Shown: positions 1-8,536 of the stretch, in pieces | Layout: each line of letters starts with the position of its first letter | How positions within the stretch are numbered: the first letter of the stretch is position 1 | DNA from: Chitinophagales bacterium | GTDB lineage: Bacteria; Bacteroidota; Bacteroidia; Chitinophagales; CAIODY01 | DNA length: 64,000 nucleotides | Direction: 5' to 3' | Assembly: GCA_947449695.1 (NCBI GenBank) | Contig: CANFST010000015.1 | Span: 1 to 64,000, forward strand | The notes under the pieces: generated by a model | Told to the model about the DNA's origin: nothing | What the model saw: the letters and a program-made list of their open reading frames with translations, nothing else | Database searches by the model: none | Translations under genes and position numbers: made by a program

Positions 1-53
1 CCTTTACTTTTGAAAAAATCTAAAAACTGCTGACGGATTTCGGAAGAGGTCAT
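1..53 (-). CDS. alaS: Alanyl-tRNA synthetase, N-terminal fragment cut by window edge
   Basis: The first 53 bases, read on the minus strand, start with ATG and give MTSSEIRQQFLDFFKSK followed by a GG that begins a glycine codon. This is the characteristic AlaRS N-terminus (E. coli has ...AEIRQAFLDFFHSKGH), the start of the class II catalytic domain that charges tRNA-Ala. Only 17 codons are present and the rest lies left of the window. The ORF track omits it because no stop is in view. The identification rests on a short but distinctive motif. Confidence 0.85.
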   Translation of the reverse strand, partial: MTSSEIRQQFLDFFKSK

Positions 54-57
54 TTAT

Positions 58-166
58 GAATTATGAGTTATAAATTATGAATTGTCATTGGTCATAAGAC
101 ATTGGTCATTGGGGAATACAAACGCTAATTGTATTTGCTAATGACTACTGACAAATGACTATTGAC
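58..166. repeat. Imperfect inverted repeat built of short heptamer-like units
   Basis: Between alaS and the next minus-strand gene the DNA is low in complexity. An ATTATGA-type run at 58-83 is followed by GTCATTGG-type units at 84-112. At 140-166 the units are TGAC-type (AATGACTACTGAC, AAATGACTATTGAC), which are the approximate reverse complement of the left arm. The block could fold into a long imperfect hairpin after the stop of the 245-1141 gene. It resembles short tandem repetitive DNA seen between genes in other bacteria. No function is shown. Confidence 0.5.
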
Positions 167-244
167 TTTTTCGAACGGCGAAGTTAAAAAAATGAAGGGA
201 TTGAATTAAACAGCAGTAATATTATTTTTCAATGAGTAAGAAAT

Positions 245-1141
245 TTATTTACACACTGAAATTTTCTGAATAGCAATACTTTTATCAGCATTGAAAATTT
301 TCAGAAAATAAATTCCGTTATCGAAATTGCTCACATCAATCGTAGTTTGATGATTGTTCAGCGAAATATTTCTCACTAATTGCCCAACTGAATTACTAAT
401 TTCAATTTTGTTGATTGATGAATTAGATTGAATGTAAATCTTGCTGGAAGAAGGATTGGGGAATAGCTGAACGGAATTATCAGCACTAATTTCATTTACT
501 CCAGTTGTTCTGTTCAATGAAAAATCATCTACTAAAAATGTTGTTCTAAAATGCGCTTGCGTATTTGGAGCAGCAGTTGCCACTTCAATCATGGCCAATT
601 TGGCTTTACTGCCACTTACTGTGTAATTAATATTTGCTGAGGCTTTTGTATAAGTGCTTGCAGCATTAGGAATCAATATTGTAGCATCGCCAATTAACAT
701 CCCTAACGAGTCAAAAATATCAACATGAGCAAATGCAGTATCGTTTCCAACTTGATTAAACTTATAATAGAAACTAAATTCATCGGGTTGTTGCGTTAGT
801 GTAATTGAATTGGCAAAAGAGCTGTAAGCATCTGTATCATCAGCTACGGTCATTTGCCCAACAAATGTGGAGGATGCGGTGTAATCGAAAATGTTATTTA
901 GCTGAATAGCTTTTGTGCCAGTGTGAGCATCATTTGAAATAAAATATGTTGAAGTGCTTGACAATGAATCATGGTGAGCAACACCGTTGGAATCAATAAA
1001 TACAATGATTGCCAACTGCTGTGGATTCCAGTTAGACGTGTGTCCGCCAGATAAAATATTCTCAAAACTGCTGTTTGGAATTTGAGCCAATGCAATAGTT
1101 GAAATAAATAAAGCAAAAAAGATTGTAGTAATTAGTTTCAT
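245..1141 (-). CDS. Secreted protein with T9SS type A sorting domain
   Basis: A 298-residue protein with a clear signal peptide (MKLITTIFFALFISTIALA|Q). The central region, about residues 20-210, is beta-rich and opens with IPNSSFENI...SNW, as in exported proteins carrying a jelly-roll or carbohydrate-binding-like domain. The last 75 residues are a type A T9SS sorting domain: LFPNPSSSKIYI, then IEISNSVGQLV, then NGIYFLKI. It should cross the outer membrane through the type IX secretion system and lose this tail. Its substrate cannot be read from the sequence. Confidence 0.85.
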   Translation of the reverse strand: MKLITTIFFALFISTIALAQIPNSSFENILSGGHTSNWNPQQLAIIVFIDSNGVAHHDSLSSTSTYFISNDAHTGTKAIQLNNIFDYTASSTFVGQMTVADDTDAYSSFANSITLTQQPDEFSFYYKFNQVGNDTAFAHVDIFDSLGMLIGDATILIPNAASTYTKASANINYTVSGSKAKLAMIEVATAAPNTQAHFRTTFLVDDFSLNRTTGVNEISADNSVQLFPNPSSSKIYIQSNSSINKIEISNSVGQLVRNISLNNHQTTIDVSNFDNGIYFLKIFNADKSIAIQKISVCK

Positions 1142-1318
1142 GATAGTTTGGTTTTAAAATTAAAAAAATGTTTTTAAAATAGACGACTAAAAATGTAAAA
1201 TGGTTGCAAGCAAATTTTGTATTTGTTCTTTATATCTAAACATTTGGGATAAAAAGGAAAAGATTGAATTAAATGAAAAAGTTTATTTTTGGAAAATCTA
1301 AAAACAAATTTAATAGTC

Positions 1319-2011
1319 ATGAGGAAATGCAACTTGCTTTTAATTGTATTTGCGCTTTACAGTTTGAATTTATTCGCACAAGGGAATTACATAGGTATCA
1401 ATGCCAATGCAGGGTTGGTGAATGTGAATGGTGTGAATAATTCATCAAGTAAATTTCTGTTTGTTTTAAATCCAAGTTTATCATTTCAAAGTATTTCTCA
1501 AAACAATTTTTTGTTTGCAATTGATTTAATGTATGAAACAAAAGGGAATTCTTACACCCAACTAAAAACTGATCCAAACGGCGCAACACTTAATGGAACT
1601 TACACTGTGAAGTTTAGGTACAATTACATGGCGTTACCTATCAAAGTTGGTTACCATTCTGGTGGAAAACTTTTTGGAATTGTTGCCGGAGGTTTGAATC
1701 CATCGTTTTTTTTGAATGAATATTTTTATACACCAACATTTGATGCAAACAACAATCAAAATGGTTCAAAGACTATTCAAATTACTTCAAATAATAGCAG
1801 AGAAAAGATGAATGTTTTTGATTTAGCTCCTTTCGCAGAATTTGGAGGCGGAATAAAATTCAATCAAAAAATATCATTACAAAGTGTTTTCAAGTTTCAA
1901 TATAGTTTGACTTCTTTCAATCAATTCAATCCTCATCATTATGGAATTTCTTTGTCAGTTGGTTTAAAATATTGTTTATCAAAAAAAGAAGCTTTACCGA
2001 CAAATAAATAA
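1319..2011 (+). CDS. Outer-membrane beta-barrel protein (PorT-like family)
   Basis: The track begins at a TTG (1289). The ATG at 1319 gives a proper signal peptide (MRKCNLLLIVFALYSLNLFAQ) and a 230-residue protein, so I use it. The mature part consists of alternating amphipathic strands (FLFVLNPSLSFQSIS, YNYMALPIKVGYHSG, ISLSVGLKYCL). This fits the small outer-membrane beta-barrel fold of PorT-type proteins common in Bacteroidota. The YMALPIKVGY segment is typical of that family. The ligand or partner is unknown. It reads away from the T9SS gene on its left. Confidence 0.7.
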   Translation: MRKCNLLLIVFALYSLNLFAQGNYIGINANAGLVNVNGVNNSSSKFLFVLNPSLSFQSISQNNFLFAIDLMYETKGNSYTQLKTDPNGATLNGTYTVKFRYNYMALPIKVGYHSGGKLFGIVAGGLNPSFFLNEYFYTPTFDANNNQNGSKTIQITSNNSREKMNVFDLAPFAEFGGGIKFNQKISLQSVFKFQYSLTSFNQFNPHHYGISLSVGLKYCLSKKEALPTNK

Positions 2012-2032
2012 GTTGTTGAATCAAATTTCAAA

Positions 2033-2824
2033 ATGAAAAAAAACTATTTCGCTTTATTTTTTACGATTCTGATTTCTGCCAATTTATTTGCGCAGGATAG
2101 CTACAAAGAAGTTGCTTCACGAATTTTTCGTTCCACTAAATTAACCGTTACAAAAGGCAACCAACAAAAAGATTACCACATCGAAAGTCCGTTTTTTAAT
2201 CTGCAATTGAAGATTTATAACGATTCGCTTTTTGTGGCAAAACTCAAGCCCAGTTGGACAACAGCCATTAAACAATTGAGTGGAAAAACCGACAAAAACT
2301 TTGGTGATGAAACCGCCAATTGTTTCTCTGTAAAAAAAAATGGCGATGAAAATTTCAAAATTAGGTTTAATAATTGCGATGATATTCCGATGAAAATCAA
2401 CATCGTTATTCAACAAGATTCACTGAAATTATTTCAGCATTGGAGCAATATTGATTTCAACAATGTAACCATCAATTTTAAAGACACTTCTTCCTTTCAT
2501 CAAATGAATATGGATGGATTTGATAAAACTTATTTCTTCAATAGCAGGCTGCAAATGCTGTATTCATGGGAGTTTGTAACTGTTCCTTATTTTGATGAAA
2601 CGCAATCAAAGTTGCTGAACCGATACTATGAAATCAAAAAAGATACTGCTGGCAAAATTTTAGAAATGAATCAAAGCAAAGAATTGGAATGGTACGATTA
2701 CATCGGCACAAAAAAGATTTCGATGAGTAAATCAGTGAAAGAAGGTGAGCAATATAAATTGGATGCAGCCGACAAAACCCGATATTATTTAGAGATTTGG
2801 AGGGACGATAAAAAGGTGAAATGA
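2033..2824 (+). CDS. Exported protein of unknown function
   Basis: A 263-residue protein with a signal peptide (MKKNYFALFFTILISANLFAQ). It starts 21 nt after the beta-barrel gene on the same strand, so the two are probably co-transcribed. The mature part mixes beta segments with charged stretches and has no lipobox, membrane anchor or T9SS tail, so a periplasmic location is likeliest. I do not recognise a family. Its pairing with a barrel suggests an envelope role, which is inference only. Confidence 0.6.
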   Translation: MKKNYFALFFTILISANLFAQDSYKEVASRIFRSTKLTVTKGNQQKDYHIESPFFNLQLKIYNDSLFVAKLKPSWTTAIKQLSGKTDKNFGDETANCFSVKKNGDENFKIRFNNCDDIPMKINIVIQQDSLKLFQHWSNIDFNNVTINFKDTSSFHQMNMDGFDKTYFFNSRLQMLYSWEFVTVPYFDETQSKLLNRYYEIKKDTAGKILEMNQSKELEWYDYIGTKKISMSKSVKEGEQYKLDAADKTRYYLEIWRDDKKVK

Positions 2825-2880
2825 TTTTAGAATGGTATTTAGAGTCTTAAGCCAATTAAAATAAATCCTTAAATTTTCGT

Positions 2881-3915
2881 TTAATTTTTTCTTTGTAAAA
2901 AAATTTTACTTCGAAATGCAGCATTGTTTTTAACATTCATATAGAATAAATTGATGTCGCCAATGTGATAATTTTTTATGTTTAAAAAAGGGAATGGCGA
3001 TTTAATCCATAGTAGCCCCTTATTCACTTTTGCTCCGACAAATTTTGGTTTTATTTTTCCGAATGGTTTTATCACTGCACCTTCATTGAATTGTTTCCCA
3101 ACATTATTTTCAACATCATTCCATGATAATGGATTTACACAATAAGCCACAGCATATTCATTGTAATTTGGTGGGTAATAATTTTCTTTAAAAGTGTACC
3201 AACTTAAATAACATTTTGTTTGCGATGAGTCTTTACATGGTAATAAAAAATTTAAAGAATCTTTAGGGATTGGCATTCCGATAATATAAGCTGCAACTAA
3301 TTGTTTCATTAATGGCTGATTTGCAAAATAATCTCTCAATAACCAAAATGCATGTAATCCGCCCTGGCTGTGCGATGCAATAATAATTGGTCTGCCGTGG
3401 TTGTAGTTTTTTAAATAAAATTCAAATGATGTTTTTATGTCTTCATAAGCCAACCTTAATGCTTTTCTTTTCAATGATTTATCTGGTGTGAAAAATGCAT
3501 ACAGATGTGCTTGCCTGTATCGAGGTGCATAAATTTTTCCTGCACTATTAAAAGCACTTGCCTGATAAAGAATTGTACTATTGTCGGTTTTGAGATTTAA
3601 CTCCACATCATTCACATCGGCATTCCAGCAAAAATTTTGTTTTGGAGCTTGCGTAAAAGTGGTTGGGTGAATCCAAAATACATCTACCATTTGCGCTATG
3701 GAGGTATCTGTTTTTCCATCAGGGCTTTGGTCGCAAGCATCGTTTCTGTTTGGCAATGCAGCCCAGTTTTTAGATTGACTATAATCAGGCGCTGGCGGTG
3801 CTTTCACTTGTTCAAATGGTTGGTGCATGAATGTTTGAGTTTGTTTAACTCTAATGCAACAACAACTTGTGAATAAAATTGAAATTAAACAAATCAGAAT
3901 AAAATTTCGAAACAT
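2881..3915 (-). CDS. DUF3089 family lipoprotein, alpha/beta-hydrolase-like
   Basis: A 344-residue protein with a lipoprotein-type signal (FRNFILICLISILFTSCC; the first Cys is the likely lipidated residue). The body matches the DUF3089 pattern: VDVFWIHPTTF near residue 80, an RYRQAHLYAFF segment, and a nucleophile elbow IIIASHSQGG near residue 180 (Ser of HSQG). DUF3089 proteins are predicted alpha/beta hydrolases whose substrates are mostly unknown. It is convergent with the upstream pair and divergent from the SDR on its right. Confidence 0.75.
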   Translation of the reverse strand: MFRNFILICLISILFTSCCCIRVKQTQTFMHQPFEQVKAPPAPDYSQSKNWAALPNRNDACDQSPDGKTDTSIAQMVDVFWIHPTTFTQAPKQNFCWNADVNDVELNLKTDNSTILYQASAFNSAGKIYAPRYRQAHLYAFFTPDKSLKRKALRLAYEDIKTSFEFYLKNYNHGRPIIIASHSQGGLHAFWLLRDYFANQPLMKQLVAAYIIGMPIPKDSLNFLLPCKDSSQTKCYLSWYTFKENYYPPNYNEYAVAYCVNPLSWNDVENNVGKQFNEGAVIKPFGKIKPKFVGAKVNKGLLWIKSPFPFLNIKNYHIGDINLFYMNVKNNAAFRSKIFLQRKN

Positions 3916-3985
3916 TTAAGCTTGTTTTTAAGGGTGCAAATTTAGTCAATGAACAACATTGTACAACTTGGCTATTCAAAATTTG

Positions 3986-3993
3986 TATCTTGC
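3986..3993 (+). promoter_or_regulatory. Putative -7 box of the SDR gene
   Basis: TATCTTGC resembles the Bacteroidota -7 consensus TAnnTTTG. If it is used, transcription starts near position 4000. The TTG start in the ORF track (3990) would then lie outside the mRNA, which favours the GTG at 4011. Confidence 0.4.
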
Positions 3994-4010
3994 AAAAAAA
4001 TGAAATTAAA

Positions 4011-4826
4011 GTGTCTGATTTTTTTCAAAATAAAGTTTTAATTATTACAGGAGCATCGTCCGGAATTGGTTTGGCAACGGCATTTGAAGCGTTTGTAAAA
4101 AATGCAAAAGTTGTTTTTGCTGCTCGTAATTTGGATGCTGTTAAAAGTGAATTACAAAAAAAAAATATTGCATCAGAAAAATATTTGTTGGTTAAAACTG
4201 ATGTTGCTATAGAATCCGATTGTAAAAATTTAATTGAGCAAACAATTCAAAAATTTGGTGGTATTGATATCTTGATCAACAATGCTGGCATTTCAATGAG
4301 AGCAGCATTTGAAGATGTTGAATTGGAAGTGATAAAAAAACTGATGGATGTTAATTTTTGGGGTACTGTGTATTGCTGTAAATATGCACTGCCTTATTTA
4401 ATAAAAAGTAAAGGTTCAATTGCAGGTGTTAGTTCTGTGGCTGGTTTTAAGGGATTACCTGGAAGAACTGGTTATTCTTCATCTAAATTTGCGATGAATG
4501 GTTTTTTAGAAACTTTACGATTGGAATTGTTTGAAAAAAATGTAAGTGTTTCAATTATTTGTCCTGGATATACATCTTCCAACATTCGCAATACTGCTTT
4601 GAATAAGGAAGGAAAATCACAAAATGAATCACCTTTAGAGGAATCAAAACTAATGAGTGCCGAAGCTGTTGCGAAAGAAATTTTATCAGCTATTGAAAAT
4701 AAAAAAAAATTCAAAGTGTTGACGCTGATGGGTAACGCAACATTTTGGTTAAATAAATTTTTCCCAAAATTTATTGATAGACAGGCTTTGAAATTGATAA
4801 AAAAAGAGACCAAATCACCTATTTGA
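4011..4826 (+). CDS. Short-chain dehydrogenase/reductase (SDR)
   Basis: An NAD(P)-dependent oxidoreductase of the classical SDR type. It shows the cofactor glycine motif TGASSGIG right after the start, NNAG in the middle, a catalytic Ser in AGVSSVAG and the YxxxK pair in GYSSSKFAMNG. The track starts at TTG 3990 (278 aa). The in-frame GTG at 4011 gives VSDFFQNKVLIITGASSGIG, the usual SDR distance from start to cofactor loop, and lies after the putative promoter, so I prefer it (271 aa). The substrate cannot be named. It converges on the asparaginase gene with a hairpin between the two stops. Confidence 0.85.
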   Translation: MSDFFQNKVLIITGASSGIGLATAFEAFVKNAKVVFAARNLDAVKSELQKKNIASEKYLLVKTDVAIESDCKNLIEQTIQKFGGIDILINNAGISMRAAFEDVELEVIKKLMDVNFWGTVYCCKYALPYLIKSKGSIAGVSSVAGFKGLPGRTGYSSSKFAMNGFLETLRLELFEKNVSVSIICPGYTSSNIRNTALNKEGKSQNESPLEESKLMSAEAVAKEILSAIENKKKFKVLTLMGNATFWLNKFFPKFIDRQALKLIKKETKSPI

Positions 4827-4835
4827 AAAATAGGT
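4817..4835. terminator. Bidirectional hairpin over two convergent stop codons
   Basis: ACCTATTT-GAA-AAATAGGT forms a perfect 8-bp stem with a 3-nt loop. It contains the TGA of the SDR gene (4824-4826), and its last base is the first base of the complement of the asparaginase stop (4835-4837). A weak T-run follows only on one side. Its position suggests a shared terminator or 3'-end stabiliser. Confidence 0.5.
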
Positions 4836-5854
4836 TATCCCATTAACCAATCTGCTGCAATCAATTCATTATTATGTTTCTCTGAATATAAAGCATAGCT
4901 GAATCCCTTTTGTAATGCATATCCTGCGGCTTCGCCTTGTTTGTTTACTGCAATAAAAGCAATTTGTTTGTCTTTTAATTTATCACCTCTTAATTTAATT
5001 GCACGTTCGATAGCGGCTTTGCAAGCGGCTTTCGGCGATTTTCCAAGACGCATTAATTCTACTACTAAATGACTTCCAGCAATTCTTATCACTTCTTCGC
5101 CATGCCCAGTTGCAGCTGCTGCACCAACTTCATTATCTACATACATACCAGCACCAATAATGGGCGAATCACCTACTCTACCTCGATATTTAAAGCCCAT
5201 TCCGCTTGTAGTGCATGAGCCCGAAAGATTCTGAATGTTATCTAATGCCAGCAAAGCTATCGTGTCATGATTGAATTGTCCGTTTTCTAATTTATTTGGG
5301 GCATTGGTTTTATTGCCTATATTTTCAATATTAATCATTGGTTTATACTGCGATTTTTTTAACCATTCTTTGTAATTCTTTTCAGCATCTGGTGATAATT
5401 TTTTTGGTTTTAATTCAAATCCATTTGCCAATGCAAATTGTTGCGCACCTTGCCCAACAAGCATAACATGCGGCGATTTTTCCATTACTGCCCGTGCAAC
5501 TGAAATGGGATGTTCAATTTGTTCTAATGCAGCCACACTGCCACAATCGCCTAAATGATTCATAATACTGGCATCTAAAGTTACTATACCATCTCTATCT
5601 GGGTTTCCACTTAGTCCAACACAGCAGTTTATTTCGCTTTCAGTTATCATTACGCCTTGTTCAACTGCATCAAGAGCTGATTTGCCATTTTTTAATAATT
5701 CCCATGCTTTAGCATTCGCTCTTAAACCTGCATCCCAAGTGCTTATCACTAATGGAAAATTATTTATTTTTTGATCAGCTGTTACCTTCAGAATAAATGG
5801 GAAACTACCAGCAGCCAAAGCGGTTTGAGTAATAAATTTACGACGAGTAGTCAT
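4835..5854 (-). CDS. N(4)-(beta-N-acetylglucosaminyl)-L-asparaginase (Ntn-hydrolase)
   Basis: A 339-residue glycosylasparaginase-type enzyme that cleaves the Asn-GlcNAc amide bond of glycoprotein fragments. The N-terminus is a twin-arginine signal (TTRRKFITQTALAAG), so export by Tat is likely. The precursor self-cleaves before a Thr. The site is HDTIALLAL with Thr about residue 198, followed by GMGFKYRGRVGDSPIIGAG and ATGHGEE, which form the substrate pocket in this family. The length is normal for the group. Confidence 0.9.
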   Translation of the reverse strand: MTTRRKFITQTALAAGSFPFILKVTADQKINNFPLVISTWDAGLRANAKAWELLKNGKSALDAVEQGVMITESEINCCVGLSGNPDRDGIVTLDASIMNHLGDCGSVAALEQIEHPISVARAVMEKSPHVMLVGQGAQQFALANGFELKPKKLSPDAEKNYKEWLKKSQYKPMINIENIGNKTNAPNKLENGQFNHDTIALLALDNIQNLSGSCTTSGMGFKYRGRVGDSPIIGAGMYVDNEVGAAAATGHGEEVIRIAGSHLVVELMRLGKSPKAACKAAIERAIKLRGDKLKDKQIAFIAVNKQGEAAGYALQKGFSYALYSEKHNNELIAADWLMG

Positions 5855-6058
5855 GTTATTTTTTTTTGAAAAATAAGCATCATTTATTATTCAACAATAA
5901 AAAAAACCTTGTTTGAGTAGTTTAAGAGATGGAAATTGCACAATTAATTTCGATTTGTTTCGCCTACTACAATTTACCATTCGCCTAAAACCTTTTTGGG
6001 GCTTATATTTGCGTTCTATTTTCGCAGTCTTTTCAATTTTTATAATAAATAAACAATT

Positions 6059-7294
6059 ATGCTTTCAAGAGTTTTTACGGTGTTGTTGGTGTGGCTTGTG
6101 TTAGATTTATATTTTTTTCAAGCAATTAAAACTGTTACATCTAATCAACGAATTTATTGGATGTATTGGGGAATAGAATGTGTGGTAATGTTAATAGCTT
6201 TTTATTTTTTTATCAGTGGAAAATTTGCAACCGCTGCTCCTAAAAATCTTAATTTGATTAGTGGATTAATGATGGTAATGGTATTGCCAAAATTATTTGT
6301 TGCGCCAGTATTGATGCTCGAAGATATTTTCAGGCTTGTGTTTTCAGGTTTTAGATGGGTAACACATTTTTTCTCATCAGATAAAAATAATGAAATTGCT
6401 TTGATGGTTTCACGACGAAAATTTATTAGTCAGGCAGCTATTTTATTAGCAGTTATTCCATTTGCAGGTTTATTATATGGAGTTGTAAAAGGAAAATATC
6501 AATATACAATTCGTCGAGTAAAACTAAAATTTAACGATTTGCCTGATGCATTTCATGGTTTTACAATCACACAATTATCAGACATACATTCGGGAAGTTT
6601 TGATGATGAAAAAGCTGTGGCAAAAGGTATTGAAATGATTAATGCACAAAAGAGTGATGTGATTTTTTTTACAGGTGATTTAGTGAATAACAAAGCGGAT
6701 GAAATGCTGCCTTGGAAAAAAATGTTCAGCACATTGAATGCACCAATGGGGAAATTTTCAATTCTTGGAAATCATGATTATGGTGATTATATCGCATGGG
6801 AAAGTGAACATGCCAAAACAAATAATTTGCAACAACTTAAAAATACACATGGTGAAATTGGTTTTAAATTATTGTTGAATGAAAATGTGCGATTAGAAAA
6901 AAATGGCCAAACAATTTCTTTATTAGGAGTAGAAAATTGGGGACTTAGAGGATTTCATCAATATGGCGATTTGAAAAAAGCATTAACCAATGTGAATCAA
7001 AATGAATTTAAGATTTTGCTTTCGCACGATCCTTCTCATTGGGAAGCACAAGTATTGCAACATCCTAAACACATTCATCTTACGTTGAGCGGACATACAC
7101 ACGGTATGCAAATGGGTATTGAAGTACCTGGTTTCAGATGGAGCCCTGTTCAATATATTTACAAGCAATGGGCAGGTGCCTATCAGCAAAATGGGAAATA
7201 TATTTATGTTAATCGTGGCTTCGGATTTTTGGGATACCCAGGCAGGGTAGGCATATTACCTGAGATTACTGTTATCACTTTAGAAAAAGCATAA
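6059..7294 (+). CDS. Membrane-anchored calcineurin-like metallophosphoesterase
   Basis: A 411-residue protein. The first 100 residues hold three or four hydrophobic helices. A twin-arginine-like stretch (SRRKFISQAAILLAVIPFAG) follows at about residues 118-138. The catalytic domain shows all metal-binding blocks: SDIHSG (D175, H177), TGDLVNN (D207), LGNHDY (N238, H239), LSHDPSHW (H323) and LSGHTHGMQ (H346, H348). It resembles YaeI-type phosphodiesterases acting on lipids, with the active site on the far side of the membrane. The ATG at 6059 is well placed. The track ORF at 5913 is a shadow. Confidence 0.88.
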   Translation: MLSRVFTVLLVWLVLDLYFFQAIKTVTSNQRIYWMYWGIECVVMLIAFYFFISGKFATAAPKNLNLISGLMMVMVLPKLFVAPVLMLEDIFRLVFSGFRWVTHFFSSDKNNEIALMVSRRKFISQAAILLAVIPFAGLLYGVVKGKYQYTIRRVKLKFNDLPDAFHGFTITQLSDIHSGSFDDEKAVAKGIEMINAQKSDVIFFTGDLVNNKADEMLPWKKMFSTLNAPMGKFSILGNHDYGDYIAWESEHAKTNNLQQLKNTHGEIGFKLLLNENVRLEKNGQTISLLGVENWGLRGFHQYGDLKKALTNVNQNEFKILLSHDPSHWEAQVLQHPKHIHLTLSGHTHGMQMGIEVPGFRWSPVQYIYKQWAGAYQQNGKYIYVNRGFGFLGYPGRVGILPEITVITLEKA

Positions 7295-7301
7295 AGTAAT
7301 T

Positions 7302-8483
7302 TTATTCTTTCTCTTTTTTAGGCTCCCTTTTCGACCCTTCATATAATTCATATTCTAACAATCTACATTCGATTGTACTATTGTAGAATTCATATTTCTT
7401 ATTAGCTTTTAAACCTATTTTTTTTGCCAAATTCATATTGCCTGTAAAAATATAACCCATATAGCCACCACATTTTTGTTTTAGAAAATCTCCAATGCGG
7501 CTGTAGGTGCCTTCCAAAGCTGTTGCTTCACCTAATCGTTCACCATATTCAGGATTCATGATTACAATTCCTTTTTCAGATTCTGGAATGATCGTATTTG
7601 CAAAATCACATACATCAAAATCAATCAGCATTTCAACACCAGCATTATAAGCGTTGTATTTAGCAGCTTTTACAGCCTCTTCATCTAAATCAGTAGCAAT
7701 AATTTTAAAGGTTGGGGCAGAGGTTATTTTGTTTTTTAACAAAGTCATTTCGTTGAAATAAACGGATTCGTCATAGTCAACAATATGCATAAAAGCATAA
7801 TTGCTACGCTGTAATCCCGGCATTCGATTGGTGGCTAAAAGTGCAGCTTCAATTGCTAATGTTCCAGCGCCACACATTGGATTAATAAAATTTGAATTGC
7901 GATTCCATTGAGTTGCTAATATGGTGGCAGCTGCTAATGATTCCATCATTGGTGCTTTACTTGGCATTTTTCGGTAGCCATGTTTTGATAAAGTTTCTCC
8001 GGAGGTATCAATAAAAATTTCAGCTTCATATTCTTTCCAAAATAGATGAATGACAGCACCGTTAAGCTCTGGTCCTGAGTTTGGACGATTGCCAGTTTTG
8101 TTGCGTAATCTATCAGCAATAGCATCTTTCACTTTTACATTAGCAAATAATGGATTATTTATTGTGTTGTTATCAATTTTTCCTGTGATTGAAAAATAGG
8201 TATTAGGGGTAATAATTTTTTCCCAGCTTATTCTGCTCAGATTGTTATATAAATCATCAGCATCAAAGGCTTTAAACTTTTTTATGCTGAATAAAATCTG
8301 ACTGGCACATCGCAGGTTTAAATTCAGGTGAATGCAGTCATTCATCGTGCCATTTAATTCAATACCTGTTTGAAAAACCCTTTCAGGTTTAAATCCTAAA
8401 GCCTCAACTTCTTGTTTTAAATAAGGGGAAAGATGTTTGCTGCAAGTAATAATTATGTTACTTGGCGTAGTAAATAAATGCAT
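7302..8483 (-). CDS. THUMP-domain class I SAM-dependent RNA methyltransferase (RlmL N-terminal type)
   Basis: 393 residues. The N-terminal half (about 10-165) has a ferredoxin-like plus THUMP RNA-binding fold. The C-terminal half is an RFM methyltransferase: FINPMCGAGTLAIEAALLA (AdoMet loop, near residue 200), IATDLDEEAVKAAKYNA, and the target-base motif VIMNPEYGERLG. The last differs from the usual NPPYGER by Pro to Glu. The family makes m2G in 23S rRNA or tRNA. A TAATATTG box sits only 4 nt before the ATG, so a leaderless message is possible. Confidence 0.85.
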   Translation of the reverse strand: MHLFTTPSNIIITCSKHLSPYLKQEVEALGFKPERVFQTGIELNGTMNDCIHLNLNLRCASQILFSIKKFKAFDADDLYNNLSRISWEKIITPNTYFSITGKIDNNTINNPLFANVKVKDAIADRLRNKTGNRPNSGPELNGAVIHLFWKEYEAEIFIDTSGETLSKHGYRKMPSKAPMMESLAAATILATQWNRNSNFINPMCGAGTLAIEAALLATNRMPGLQRSNYAFMHIVDYDESVYFNEMTLLKNKITSAPTFKIIATDLDEEAVKAAKYNAYNAGVEMLIDFDVCDFANTIIPESEKGIVIMNPEYGERLGEATALEGTYSRIGDFLKQKCGGYMGYIFTGNMNLAKKIGLKANKKYEFYNSTIECRLLEYELYEGSKREPKKEKE

Positions 8484-8536
8484 GGTGCAATATTAACAAG
8501 TAATAATGAAACGGAATGTGATTGGAATAAAATGAT

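Noticed and set aside
5913-6104. 63-residue plus-strand ORF before the phosphoesterase
   Set aside because: Overlaps the true start at 6059 in another frame and has no signal or family features.
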